This document shows, piece after piece, positions 33,718-42,306 of a DNA stretch of 64,000 nucleotides; positions within the stretch are counted from its first letter, which is position 1, and the number at the start of each line of letters is the position of its first letter. A model generated the notes under the pieces. The model was not told the DNA's origin. It saw nothing but the letters and a program-made list of their open reading frames with translations, and made no database searches. This stretch comes from an uncultured Paraprevotella sp. (GTDB lineage Bacteria > Bacteroidota > Bacteroidia > Bacteroidales > Bacteroidaceae). The stretch spans positions 9,176-73,175 of the forward strand of contig URKA01000012.1 of NCBI GenBank assembly GCA_900548345.1, in the 5' to 3' direction. A program made the translations under genes and the position numbers.

Positions 33718-35730
33718 TTATCGGGTTAATATGTTCTCCCAACGGGCGAATATATGTTGTATCTCTTCTTGTTCGCGGCGCAGTTCCTGGATGACGCCGT
33801 TGTCTTCGGGGCATCCTCTGACTGCGAGGAAGTCTGCATCTGCCACTGATTCATTGCCATCTATGCCGAATCCTGTACGGGTGCCCGGTGCGAACTCTTT
33901 TTCGGCGTCGGCGATAATCTGTGCGTTCAGGTCGAGTGCCGCTTCTTTCCATGCACGGAGCAAGGGCATGCAGATTTTTTCGGCAAAGTTGTGTGTGTTG
34001 GGTTCAGGCCGTTCTTCTTTGAGATGATGCCATACCCAGGCCCATACATACTCGTCGTATCGGTTGTATATATATAATGTACGCGCGCGAAGAACTTTCG
34101 GGGAGTCGATGTTTCCCGTCTTGATGTCTTCCGTCAGTCGGTTCATTTCTGTCTGGGGTACAAGCCATCCGCCTGCATCGCACCATGTCTCGCAATACGC
34201 GGCTTGAGGTGATGTGATGCTCCGGTATAAGGTCTCATGGTCGGTGCTGCCGCATGCCTGCAGGCGTTTCAGTAGTTGGTCACCGATGAACCGTGCCCAA
34301 GTTTGCCGGTATAATACGAGTCCTCTTTCGATGGCGCTCCTTTTCAGATGCAGACCCTGCCACGTCATTTCAGCCTGTCCGTCTTCCGTCATGTGTCTCA
34401 ACCATTCTTCCATGAGCATGGTGGCTTTGCGTATTTTTCCCATCGTATAGGGTGAGAATGCCTCAAAACTGACAAGGTCGGTATGAAAGTCCGGTTGGGG
34501 GCGAAGGTCGCGTTGCGGCCATTTCCGTATGTCGCGTAATGTGCCGACGTTGCGCAGCGCGATGCCGGGAATCAGGTAGTTGCCGTTCTGTTGTTCCACG
34601 ATATAGGAGAAGGGGAACAGGCCGGTGTCGGCATGTGCTGTATAATGCCCCATAATCATGGAGAATGCTCCCGCCCGTGCCGGCCAAAGGATATGCGAGC
34701 CCGATGCTGTCTTGCAGCCGCGTTCCAATATGCCTTGGTGTGAAGGGCCGAGCTTATACATGTGGTTGCTCTGGTTTGTGCCCGAACCGGCGTTCATGAA
34801 TGAGAACATCCCACCGATGAGCAGTGTGGATTTATGGTGGGTGACGGTGTATGGTCCTGCAAATACCGCGCATGCCTCGCCGTTTTCGGCCTGACAGTTG
34901 CATCCGAAATAGACGTCGGATGCCGAAAAGCCGTGTCCGATGACGGATGACTGTCCCACATAACACCGTGTGAGCATGGCTCCGTCGGTCACTTTGCATC
35001 CCGTTTGTATGATGAAGTCACGGGCAATGACCCGTTCGCCCACATAGGCTGGGGCTTCTGTCAGGCTGCACACTGTGCCATTGTCAAGTCGTGTGGTTCC
35101 TTCAATGCGACAGGCTTCGCCGAACATGACGTTGCGTATGAATCCGCAGCGTATGATGCGGCTTCCCGCACCCACTTGTGCGCGTTCGATTGTACACCTG
35201 TGTGCATTCAATTTTGCACCTGTACGCAATTTGTCGACCACCTGTGCATCGTGGCGGTACATCGCCTGCATATAGGCTTCCTGTGCCGAAAGTTTGTCGT
35301 GTATGACGATTTCCCTTCCGCCGGTTTCGCTTAGTACGGCGATTTCCGTACCCTGTCCGAAGGTGGTTGTTCCTTCTTTGACCAGCGTGTCGGTGTGGCG
35401 TACGAGGCATTCCTCGCCTATGTCGTAATGTGAAATGCCGCCTGCGATGTCCTCGATAAGGCAGTCGTCTCCAACCGTTGTTTCGCACAGTGTAGCCCGG
35501 TATATTCCGGCATGTCGGAATATACCGGCTGCCGTTTCGTGTATTTTACGGAATTTTCCCAGTCGGTTCCGGCCGACAAAGCGGACACCGTGCACATATT
35601 GCAGGTCTGTTTCGGGATGAATGGTGACGAGCGACCAGTCGGTTGCTGTGCATCCCTGTGCCTGTAGTTGTTCGGTTTCCGCATCAGTCAAGTGGCGTTC
35701 TGCGGTGGAAAGTTGCGTATTCAGCTTCAT
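33718..35730 (-). CDS. DUF4954 family hexapeptide-repeat protein
   Basis: The 670-residue protein is rich in left-handed beta-helix hexapeptides in its first 330 residues (TTVGDDCLIEDIAGGISHYDIGEECLV, MLTRCYVGQSSVIGHGFSASDVYFGCNC). A conserved centre follows (GGMFSFMNAGSGTNQSNHMYKLGPSHQGI, SHILWPARAGAFSMIMGHY), then a helical C-terminus. The fold resembles sugar-nucleotide acyltransferases and nucleotidyltransferases, but no catalytic activity is established. Residues 157-186 are encoded by four degenerate 22-bp repeat units (35174-35261) of the family seen in intergenic sites. The TA/CG motif shared with 46.9 kb is also inside this gene (34067-34089). A small-RNA or leader unit lies directly upstream. 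Confidence 0.85.
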   Translation of the reverse strand: MKLNTQLSTAERHLTDAETEQLQAQGCTATDWSLVTIHPETDLQYVHGVRFVGRNRLGKFRKIHETAAGIFRHAGIYRATLCETTVGDDCLIEDIAGGISHYDIGEECLVRHTDTLVKEGTTTFGQGTEIAVLSETGGREIVIHDKLSAQEAYMQAMYRHDAQVVDKLRTGAKLNAHRCTIERAQVGAGSRIIRCGFIRNVMFGEACRIEGTTRLDNGTVCSLTEAPAYVGERVIARDFIIQTGCKVTDGAMLTRCYVGQSSVIGHGFSASDVYFGCNCQAENGEACAVFAGPYTVTHHKSTLLIGGMFSFMNAGSGTNQSNHMYKLGPSHQGILERGCKTASGSHILWPARAGAFSMIMGHYTAHADTGLFPFSYIVEQQNGNYLIPGIALRNVGTLRDIRKWPQRDLRPQPDFHTDLVSFEAFSPYTMGKIRKATMLMEEWLRHMTEDGQAEMTWQGLHLKRSAIERGLVLYRQTWARFIGDQLLKRLQACGSTDHETLYRSITSPQAAYCETWCDAGGWLVPQTEMNRLTEDIKTGNIDSPKVLRARTLYIYNRYDEYVWAWVWHHLKEERPEPNTHNFAEKICMPLLRAWKEAALDLNAQIIADAEKEFAPGTRTGFGIDGNESVADADFLAVRGCPEDNGVIQELRREQEEIQHIFARWENILTR
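34067..34089. repeat. 23-bp TA/CG alternating sequence, copy 1 (inside the DUF4954 gene)
   Basis: TATATATATAATGT followed directly by ACGCGCGCG is identical over 23 bp to 46947-46969. On the reverse strand it encodes RARTLYIYN. Confidence 0.7.
35174..35261. repeat. 22-bp tandem repeat, coding locus (four degenerate units)
   Basis: ACTTG or ACCTG starts at 35174, 35196, 35218 and 35240, each exactly 22 bp apart. The first unit matches a unit of the 42.5-kb locus at 17 of 22 positions, and the second begins with the ACCTGTGTGCATT found at the 1.3-kb locus. The units lie inside the DUF4954 reading frame. Confidence 0.65.
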
Positions 35731-35820
35731 GCTGTGAGGTGTTTTGTCTTTTTCGGTATAAAGTAACGCTTTTTTTTTCGAAAAAGCATGTTCTTGATGG
35801 CGTTTTTTACTTTAGGGCAT

Positions 35821-35882
35821 AAAAAAAGGGTCAGCGCTCTGACCCAACCTTTGTTAACCTTAAATCTAATACTATGAAAAAC
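35821..35882 (-). ncRNA. Candidate small RNA or attenuated leader upstream of DUF4954
   Basis: A strong promoter (TTG at 35916-35918, 19 bp, TATATTTG at 35889-35896, reverse strand) would start transcription near 35882. About 40 bases later comes a terminator, GGGTCAG/CTGACCC with a four-base loop and seven T residues. The product would be about 60 nt. Its body has the ATTAGATTTAAGGTTAAC motif. The DUF4954 start is 90 bp further on, so it may be an attenuator for that gene rather than a free RNA. Confidence 0.55.
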
Positions 35883-35888
35883 ACATTG

Positions 35889-35918
35889 CAAATATACATA
35901 TAAATCCATAGTGTGCAA
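35889..35918 (-). promoter_or_regulatory. Promoter of the candidate small RNA: TTG, 19 bp, TATATTTG
   Basis: Spacing and both boxes fit the Bacteroides consensus, making this one of the best promoter matches in the window. Confidence 0.7.
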
Positions 35919-35997
35919 TAGGTTATATCATTTTTTAATATGACTTTAAGGCTTTTTAAAGTTGTGCCTCGGAAAATGGAGGGATATGAATGCATAT

Positions 35998-36086
35998 AAG
36001 AAATACGGGGCGCTTCACAGCGCCCCGTATTCTTTAGTTTTTTAGGTATTAGTTTTGTTTAAGGTAAAAAGATTGTTTTCAGGATA
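35998..36086 (-). ncRNA. Second candidate small transcript, downstream of the kinase gene
   Basis: A promoter (TTTG read from CAAA at 36121-36124, 20 bp, TATCTTTG at 36093-36100, reverse strand) starts just downstream of the kinase stop. About 55 bases later is a perfect 10-bp stem, ATACGGGGCG/CGCCCCGTAT (36003-36030). The T-run behind it in this direction is weak (TTTCTTAT). The hairpin may instead simply end the kinase transcript. Confidence 0.4.
36003..36030. terminator. GC-rich hairpin after the kinase gene
   Basis: A 10-bp perfect stem with an 8-base loop has a T-rich stretch on the forward side (TCTTTAGTTTTTTAG) and a weaker one on the reverse side. It most likely terminates the reverse-strand kinase operon. 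Confidence 0.65.
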
Positions 36087-36183
36087 ACGATGCAAAGATA
36101 AGGCCGTTTTTGTGACTGTGCAAACATTTGTTTATGCTTTAGAACATGTTTTAATTAATAATATGAATCTTTTATTAAAAAAA

Positions 36184-37083
36184 CTATTCAACGCGGCTTT
36201 TCTTGCTTTCTTGCAGGTGAAAGTCGGTGATGTCTTCGATGGGAGACGGTATGATTTTGCCTATCCGGTAGCCGCATGTACGGGCTGCCTCGCTTAGTTC
36301 CTCGCGGAAGTGACAGGCGATGCTGCCGGTGAAACCTACGGGAATGTCTTTCCTGCCATAGGCATCTACATTCCGTCTGAAGAAGTCTTCAAAGCAAGAA
36401 ACGATGAGGGAACGGACGGCAGGCTGCATACGGTATTCGTGTATGAACATGGTCAACGAGGCCAAAAAGCGGTTCGCACCGGGTTCGCGATACACTTTTT
36501 GTATGATGTCGCTTTCGGAGAGGCCGTATCGGTTTGAGAATGCCGTACGGATGTTGTCTGGCAGCAGTCCTTTCAGCAAGTCGCTCACGAAACGTTTTCC
36601 TAATGTGGCGCCACTGCCTTCATCTCCCAATATATAGCCTAAGGGAGATACGTGTTTGGTGATGACCTTGCCGTCGTAAAGGCCGGAATTAGACCCTGTA
36701 CCCAATATGCAGGCTATACCGGTTTCCCTGCCGCACAACGCGCGGGCTGAGCCAAGTAGGTCGGATTCCACTTCGATGGTTGCGGCGGGCAGGAATCCGC
36801 TGAGCAGCCCGGTCATCCGGCTGCATGCGGAAGGGATGCACCCCGCGCCGTAGAAATGCACGGCCTGCGGTTGTCCTTCTTCTTCAACTCTGGACAATAA
36901 AGGCATCAGGTCCTCGCGCAGGATGGTGGTGATGGTCTTTTCATCCTGTACGGCCGGATTGATTCCACGTGTGTATATCACTTCACGTTTTCCGTCGTGA
37001 AATGCCCTGCACCATGCCGTTTTGGTGGAACCGCTGTCGGCAATGAGCAGATAAGGCGGTTGGTTACTCTTGTTTTTCTGCAT
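36184..37083 (-). CDS. BadF/BcrA-type sugar kinase, probably for an amino sugar (MurK-like)
   Basis: The 299-residue protein is an ASKHA-fold kinase of the BadF/BadG group used for N-acetylglucosamine and N-acetylmuramic acid. It has the phosphate-1 loop ADSGSTKTAW at residues 15-24, GAGCIPSACSRM, the ILGTGSNSGLYDG phosphate-2 loop and GDEGSGATLGKRFV, and VGFTGSIACHF near the end. It overlaps the MFS transporter gene by 20 bp. In Tannerella forsythia a transporter-kinase pair of this kind (MurT-MurK) handles MurNAc salvage, so a similar function is inferred. No murQ etherase is in the window. Confidence 0.82.
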   Translation of the reverse strand: MQKNKSNQPPYLLIADSGSTKTAWCRAFHDGKREVIYTRGINPAVQDEKTITTILREDLMPLLSRVEEEGQPQAVHFYGAGCIPSACSRMTGLLSGFLPAATIEVESDLLGSARALCGRETGIACILGTGSNSGLYDGKVITKHVSPLGYILGDEGSGATLGKRFVSDLLKGLLPDNIRTAFSNRYGLSESDIIQKVYREPGANRFLASLTMFIHEYRMQPAVRSLIVSCFEDFFRRNVDAYGRKDIPVGFTGSIACHFREELSEAARTCGYRIGKIIPSPIEDITDFHLQESKKSRVE

Positions 37084-38380
37084 GAGTCGTTTTCTTCCCG
37101 AAGTCCGGGTCTATCTTTAATAATGAACTGACCAATACGGTAGCCAGGCAGCACACCATGACGATGATGAAGAACCAGAAGTATCCCGTTGCCTGTTGCA
37201 GATAACCGGCCACCATGCCCGGCAGCATCATCGACAAAGCCATGAAACCGGTGCAGATGGCATAGTGTGAGGTCTGGTGCTGTCCTTCGGAGAAATAGAT
37301 GAGGAACAGCATGTATGCCGTAAACCCGAACCCGTAGCCGAACTGTTCGATAAATACGAACAGGTTGATGAGCAGAAAGTTCTGCGTCTGGAAATAACTC
37401 AGGTAAACGTATACGAGGTCGGGGACGGTGATGCTCCACACCATCGGCCACAGCCATTTCTTCAGTCCGTCTTGCGAAGCCACGATTCCGCCGATGATGC
37501 CGCCCATGGTCAGTCCGATGACGCCCACCGTACCTTGTACGAATCCTACCTCCTGTGTCGAAAGTCCCAGGCCGCCCATGTGGGGCTGGTCAATGAGGAA
37601 AAGGTTGGCCATCTTGACCAACAAGGCTTCCGGCAGACGGAACAACAGCATGAAACAGACGGCTGTCCGTATTTGCGGCTTCTTGAAAAATGAGGCAACT
37701 GTACGGACGAAGTTGACCAACAGGGCATCTGCCGGGACTTTCGGCGATTCCGTGTCGTTTGCCGGCTGCGGCAGACAGAAGAAATGATAGAGCGTGACGG
37801 CTATGAAGAAGCCGGCCAAGGCATAGAACGTGATGCACCACGAGTAGGCGATGCGTCGTGTGAACACTTCCAGCGTGCCGGCCAGCATGATGAGCAGTCC
37901 GCTGCCCGCAATGGTCGCTATGCGGTAGAACGTGCTGCGGATGCCTACATATAAGGTCTGTTCATGTGAGTTCAATGCCAGCATGTAGAACCCGTCGGCC
38001 GCGATGTCGTGTGTAGCGCTGCTGAAAGCCATCAGCCAGAAAAAGGCCAGTGTGGTTTGCAGGAAGTGGGTGGTGGGGATGGTGAAAGCCACCCCGGCCA
38101 GGCCAGCCCCAATCAGCAGTTCCATGACGAGCACCCACCACCGTTTGCTTTTCACAAGGTCGATGAAAGGGCTCCAGAATGGTTTGATGACCCACGGTAA
38201 GTAGAGCCAGCTTGTGTAGAATGCTATTTCCTCGTTGGATACGTTCATGCGTTTGTACATCATGACGGAAACAGTCATGACGGCTACGTAGGGAAGTGCC
38301 TCGGCGAAATAAAGCGAGGGAATCCATGTCCATGGGTTCGTGTGTCTTGCAGGCCGGATATTTGTGTCCTTCTCTTCCAT
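37064..38380 (-). CDS. MFS transporter, AmpG/MurT-like
   Basis: The 438-residue protein has twelve helices and AmpG-type features: WIPSLYFAEALPYVAVMTVSVMMYKRM, FYTSWLYLPWVIKPFWSP, and FSSATHDIAADGFYMLAL. AmpG imports muropeptides from the periplasm; the Bacteroidetes relative MurT imports MurNAc. The gene sits between the SpoIID fusion (5 bp upstream) and the kinase (20 bp overlap), so the three form one operon for recovering cell-wall sugars. Which substrate it takes cannot be told from sequence. Confidence 0.85.
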   Translation of the reverse strand: MEEKDTNIRPARHTNPWTWIPSLYFAEALPYVAVMTVSVMMYKRMNVSNEEIAFYTSWLYLPWVIKPFWSPFIDLVKSKRWWVLVMELLIGAGLAGVAFTIPTTHFLQTTLAFFWLMAFSSATHDIAADGFYMLALNSHEQTLYVGIRSTFYRIATIAGSGLLIMLAGTLEVFTRRIAYSWCITFYALAGFFIAVTLYHFFCLPQPANDTESPKVPADALLVNFVRTVASFFKKPQIRTAVCFMLLFRLPEALLVKMANLFLIDQPHMGGLGLSTQEVGFVQGTVGVIGLTMGGIIGGIVASQDGLKKWLWPMVWSITVPDLVYVYLSYFQTQNFLLINLFVFIEQFGYGFGFTAYMLFLIYFSEGQHQTSHYAICTGFMALSMMLPGMVAGYLQQATGYFWFFIIVMVCCLATVLVSSLLKIDPDFGKKTTHAEKQE

Positions 38381-38385
38381 TTCTT

Positions 38386-41300
38386 TTACGGATATACGGT
38401 GTGGATGTCCACTCCGTCGTAGTAATGTTTCAGTATTTCATCATAACGGTAGCCTTTTGCGCCCATGACGGCCGCACCGATTTGGCACATGCCTACACCG
38501 TGTCCCCATCCGGCCCCGGTGAGGATGAACTTGCCCGGTATGCCGTTGCGCACGTTTTCCTTGTCGACGACGAAAGCAGAACTGAACAGGTGTGTGTGGC
38601 TCAGTACGCGGCGTATTTCAAGTTCTTTGCCTATGACGAGCGTATGTTCCGTGCCTGTAATCTTGAGCCGGCTGATGTGTCCGCCTCTTCCTCTTTCCAC
38701 GGGTATCAGGTCGGTTATTTGTCCGAAGTCCGTTTTCAGGTTGTTGCGCACAAGTTCGGTCAGTTCCTCCTGCGTGTATTCCACACGCCAACGGTAGAAG
38801 TTCTTCGTTTCCTGGTCGTAGTCGTTCAGCACCTGTTTGAGTATTTCCTTGTCGGCGGTGTTGCAGAATGCAGGCGGATTGCTCCTTATCCATTCTTCGG
38901 CTTCGGTCTCGTTCTGCAGGTTAGGGAGTGCAGGGCGTATGCCTTCCGTGTTGTCGGGCGCGGTGTCCCTTATGCTGACAAGGTAGGGTTTGTGTGTGTC
39001 TTCCCAGCAGAACTCGAATTCTTCGGTGGCTCCTCCGCAACATTTCGAGAATCGTGCGTCGCAGATTTCATTGCCCGACATGAGGATCTGTCCTCTGGTT
39101 GCCTTCACGGCTTTTACCACATCTTCGTTGCTGGCACGTGTGATTCCCTGGTAACGCTGGCAATGGTCGTCGGCACAGACGTCGAAGATGGTGTGGTCTT
39201 CGCGGTCGTACCAACGTATCATCTCACTGTCGTTTTTGATAAAGGAGAAGAATCCGCGGTCGTGCCCGCTCATCAGTCTTCTTTTTTCCATTTGGGCATA
39301 CAGCCAGCTCCGGCTGATGACGGCCGATGCTTTCAGGAACTCGATGGATGCCGATGCGCTCATTTCGCTGGAGATGACGCTGATGAGATAATGTTCGACG
39401 GGCAGCTGGTTGATGGCTACTATCTTTTCCTCTTCCACCACCAATTTGAGCGTGCCGCTGAATATCTGTGTTTCTTGTCTTTCCCAGTGGAACTTGATTC
39501 CGATGGTTACGTTGTAGAGCGAGAAGGAGGCGTTTTTCTCCTGTGGGGTGAACGTGAGTTCGCGGTACAGGTTACCGTTCCACAGGATACTGCCTTCGCT
39601 GCACTCCACGGTCTGTTCTCCCCGTACGTAGTTTCCTTTGGCGGAATAAGTCGCGTTCAGCGAGAAGCGTATTCTTTGCCGGCTCATGATGCCGACGCTC
39701 ACGTCCGGTTCCTTGCCGTCGTATGGGATGGCTGATGTATTGTCTTCCGCAGCGTCTTCCTCGTCTTCTTTCCGGCTGATGCCGGTGATGCGTTCCACGG
39801 TCGGTTGCAGTTCCTTTTCGGTCAGAGTCACTTCCCGCAGGATGCCGGCCGCCTGTTCTGCGGTCAGTCGGCGGAAGTCATTTTCGCGTGGCGTGATGAG
39901 GAGTCCGCCCATGTCCAGCGCGCCCGGACTGATGAGCATGTTCTCTCCTCCGGTGTTTCCGTAGCATGCCGGGCGGTGTTTCTTGCGGGGGAATATCAGG
40001 GTGACGATTTCATCCTCGCGTCCGGCGTTCCATGACTGTCTCCAGCAGATGATGTTCATGCGCGGCTCGCTTTCGCCGTCGTATAGCGGAAGGGCCCGGA
40101 ACAGTTTGTCGAACAGCATACAAGGCTGTTCGGCCGGGATGGTGCGGATGACAAATACCGGGCATACGTACCCTTTGAGCAGGTAAAGTCCGCAGTCGGA
40201 TTTCCGGCCCAGTATCTCTTCCATGTTTTCTTCGTGTTCCGGCAGGATGGGGAACAGCTTTTCCAGCATCGTCTCGTAGCTTTTCCAGTCTCTTTCGATG
40301 GGAAGTATGTTTCTTCTGCCTGCTTGCAAGTGCATGTGGTCGGGTGCCGATGCGCCGCATACGGGTCCGTTGTAGAAGAACATCATGTCTGGCGTGCGCC
40401 ATGCCAGTTTCAGCATGGTCTGGAAGTGAGGCATGATGATTTGCGGCGAATGCCGTCGTGTGGGTATGGTGAAATGTTGCGGCAGGATGGGGTACGGGTT
40501 GACCAGCAGCTGGTAGTGTCCTTCGATGGGGAGGGCACGCTGGATTTTAGGACGGTTCAGGTCGCAGAGGAAGCAGGGGCGTTCCGCCAATGCCTTTGGC
40601 GTAATGTTTGCGCTGGCCGACGTGATGCGTGCAGGGTTGAACTGTACGGTCAGGTTATGGTCGCCGAAAACAAGGTCGCGTGTCTGCACTTGCTCCAGTG
40701 CGTCGTATTGCCGGCGCACCTCATCCCATGCGGCAAGTTGTTCGTTGAAGAATGTGTTGAAATCCTCTTCGGTAGGCTGGTAATTCCATCGTGTGTTCAG
40801 CTGTTGTCTCGCTTTCAGTTCGATGGTCCTCAGCCGGTCTTTGTACAGGTTGTTGGCATTGACGCGCTCTACGCTGAGTGCGGCGTCGGAATTGCCTTCC
40901 CAACGGCGGCACAGGTACAGTTCTTCGTAAATGCGTCCGATGCGGTAATACCGCGAGAAACACAGTCCGAGGGCATAGTCCTCGCCGTAGCTGGTATTGG
41001 GAATCTGTAGTTTGCGGAGTATCGGTGTAAAGAAAGCCCGTGGCGCACCGAGTCCGTTGATGCGCAGGGCGTTGTTGCGCCCGTTGCCAGGTGTCCATTC
41101 GTTGTGGGCAATCAGGCCGGGGGGCAGGGTCTGCAGGCTGAAGTCCGTCATGCGGTATGCTCCTATGACCATGGCGGATTTTTCGGCATGGAATGTGTCG
41201 ACAATCTGTTGCAGGGTATGTGTGGAGCTGTAAAGGTCGTCCGAATCCAACTGTACGGCGAAGCGTCCGCAGGCCGGGTGGTGTATGGCCATGTTCCAGC

Positions 41301-42273
41301 ATCCGCCGATGCCGAGGTCGTCCCTTTCGGGAATCAGATGGATGATGTCCGGATTCTCGGCGGCATGCCGTGCTACGATTTCCGTGGTCCCGTCGGTGGA
41401 ATGGTTGTCGGCCACGATAAGGTTGAATTTGAACTTTGCCTTCTGTGAAAGCACGCTCTGTATGGCGTCCTCGATGGTTCGTGCCCGGTTCCTTACAGGA
41501 ATGATTACGGTGGCCTCATAGTCGAAATCCCCTTCATCCAGATTCACGTTGTCGAACTCATCGGGGGCCAGGTAGGCACCGATTTGCTTGAGATGGTCCG
41601 TGCAGGCCTTTTCCATTTCAATCTGTACGGTACGGTTCTGTGGGTTCACGTAATCGAAGTTCTTCTCGCCGCTTTTCCGCGTGTCGGTTTCAGTCTCGGT
41701 ATAGAGGTATTCGTTGATGTGAAACAGCTTTCCCCTCCGGCTCAGGAACAGGCGCAGGTCGTACCATCCCGCGAACTTATAGCCCGGCAGTTCGTCTTGT
41801 GCCGCGTATGCCTTGAGGTATTCCGTCCGGATGAGGACCAGCGGGCCGAAGTCGAAGTCGTCGCGCAGGCTTCCCTGCTGATAGTCGATGAGCGGTTTGC
41901 CGGTCCGTGTGCCGTCGGTCACGGCATAATGGTCGGCATAAATCATGGCGGCCTGCGTGTCGTCTGCCACACGTATCAGCCTTTCCATGGCATGGTAGCC
42001 GAGCTGGAGCGGGAGTGTTTTCTGGTAGAGCAGGCAATAGTCGGCCTCGCACAGTTCCGCAATCCGCAGGAAAGTTTGTGTGCTGAAAAGTCCGTTGACG
42101 GCTACGGCCGTGCAGGAATCCGGCAGTTTGTGCGGCCGGTTTTCATCGACAAGGCCGTACAGATGATGTACGCTTTCGCTTGTTTGCAGTGCTTCTACCA
42201 GTTCGCCGGGCCGGTCGTCTGTTCCGTAAGGGATGAAACAATCGATGCGTGAAAAGTATTTTGACGGGTCCAT
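38386..42273 (-). CDS. Three-part fusion: GT2 glycosyltransferase, DUF4922 (HIT-like phosphorylase) and SpoIID
   Basis: The 1295-residue protein has four parts. Residues 1-240 look like a degenerate glycosyltransferase half. Residues 250-470 are a GT2 domain with ATVIIPVRNRARTI and the metal-binding QLDSDD at about 341-346. Residues about 540-720 are DUF4922, with CFLCDLNRP and the HIT-type DHMHLQAG, as in GDP-galactose phosphorylases. Residues about 930-1290 are SpoIID/LytB, with LPVEHYLISVISSEMS, KASAVISRSWLYAQM, CGGATEEFEF and GHGVGMCQIGAAVMGAKG. SpoIID proteins cleave glycan strands and are normally exported, yet no signal peptide is visible. It starts the operon with the MFS transporter and the kinase. 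Confidence 0.85.
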   Translation of the reverse strand: MDPSKYFSRIDCFIPYGTDDRPGELVEALQTSESVHHLYGLVDENRPHKLPDSCTAVAVNGLFSTQTFLRIAELCEADYCLLYQKTLPLQLGYHAMERLIRVADDTQAAMIYADHYAVTDGTRTGKPLIDYQQGSLRDDFDFGPLVLIRTEYLKAYAAQDELPGYKFAGWYDLRLFLSRRGKLFHINEYLYTETETDTRKSGEKNFDYVNPQNRTVQIEMEKACTDHLKQIGAYLAPDEFDNVNLDEGDFDYEATVIIPVRNRARTIEDAIQSVLSQKAKFKFNLIVADNHSTDGTTEIVARHAAENPDIIHLIPERDDLGIGGCWNMAIHHPACGRFAVQLDSDDLYSSTHTLQQIVDTFHAEKSAMVIGAYRMTDFSLQTLPPGLIAHNEWTPGNGRNNALRINGLGAPRAFFTPILRKLQIPNTSYGEDYALGLCFSRYYRIGRIYEELYLCRRWEGNSDAALSVERVNANNLYKDRLRTIELKARQQLNTRWNYQPTEEDFNTFFNEQLAAWDEVRRQYDALEQVQTRDLVFGDHNLTVQFNPARITSASANITPKALAERPCFLCDLNRPKIQRALPIEGHYQLLVNPYPILPQHFTIPTRRHSPQIIMPHFQTMLKLAWRTPDMMFFYNGPVCGASAPDHMHLQAGRRNILPIERDWKSYETMLEKLFPILPEHEENMEEILGRKSDCGLYLLKGYVCPVFVIRTIPAEQPCMLFDKLFRALPLYDGESEPRMNIICWRQSWNAGREDEIVTLIFPRKKHRPACYGNTGGENMLISPGALDMGGLLITPRENDFRRLTAEQAAGILREVTLTEKELQPTVERITGISRKEDEEDAAEDNTSAIPYDGKEPDVSVGIMSRQRIRFSLNATYSAKGNYVRGEQTVECSEGSILWNGNLYRELTFTPQEKNASFSLYNVTIGIKFHWERQETQIFSGTLKLVVEEEKIVAINQLPVEHYLISVISSEMSASASIEFLKASAVISRSWLYAQMEKRRLMSGHDRGFFSFIKNDSEMIRWYDREDHTIFDVCADDHCQRYQGITRASNEDVVKAVKATRGQILMSGNEICDARFSKCCGGATEEFEFCWEDTHKPYLVSIRDTAPDNTEGIRPALPNLQNETEAEEWIRSNPPAFCNTADKEILKQVLNDYDQETKNFYRWRVEYTQEELTELVRNNLKTDFGQITDLIPVERGRGGHISRLKITGTEHTLVIGKELEIRRVLSHTHLFSSAFVVDKENVRNGIPGKFILTGAGWGHGVGMCQIGAAVMGAKGYRYDEILKHYYDGVDIHTVYP

Positions 42274-42298
42274 GATGTGCTTTCTATATATTTACGGG

Positions 42299-42306
42299 CA
42301 AAAGTA
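42299..42306 (-). promoter_or_regulatory. Probable promoter of the SpoIID-fusion operon, -7 box TACTTTTG
   Basis: On the reverse strand this matches TAnnTTTG, 26 bp before the start codon at 42273. The -33 position has no clear TTTG. Confidence 0.5.

Noticed and set aside
38296..39735. A 479-codon open frame antisense to the SpoIID end of the fusion gene
   Set aside because: It spans two genes on the other strand and its Phe/Val/Cys-rich sequence has no domain pattern.
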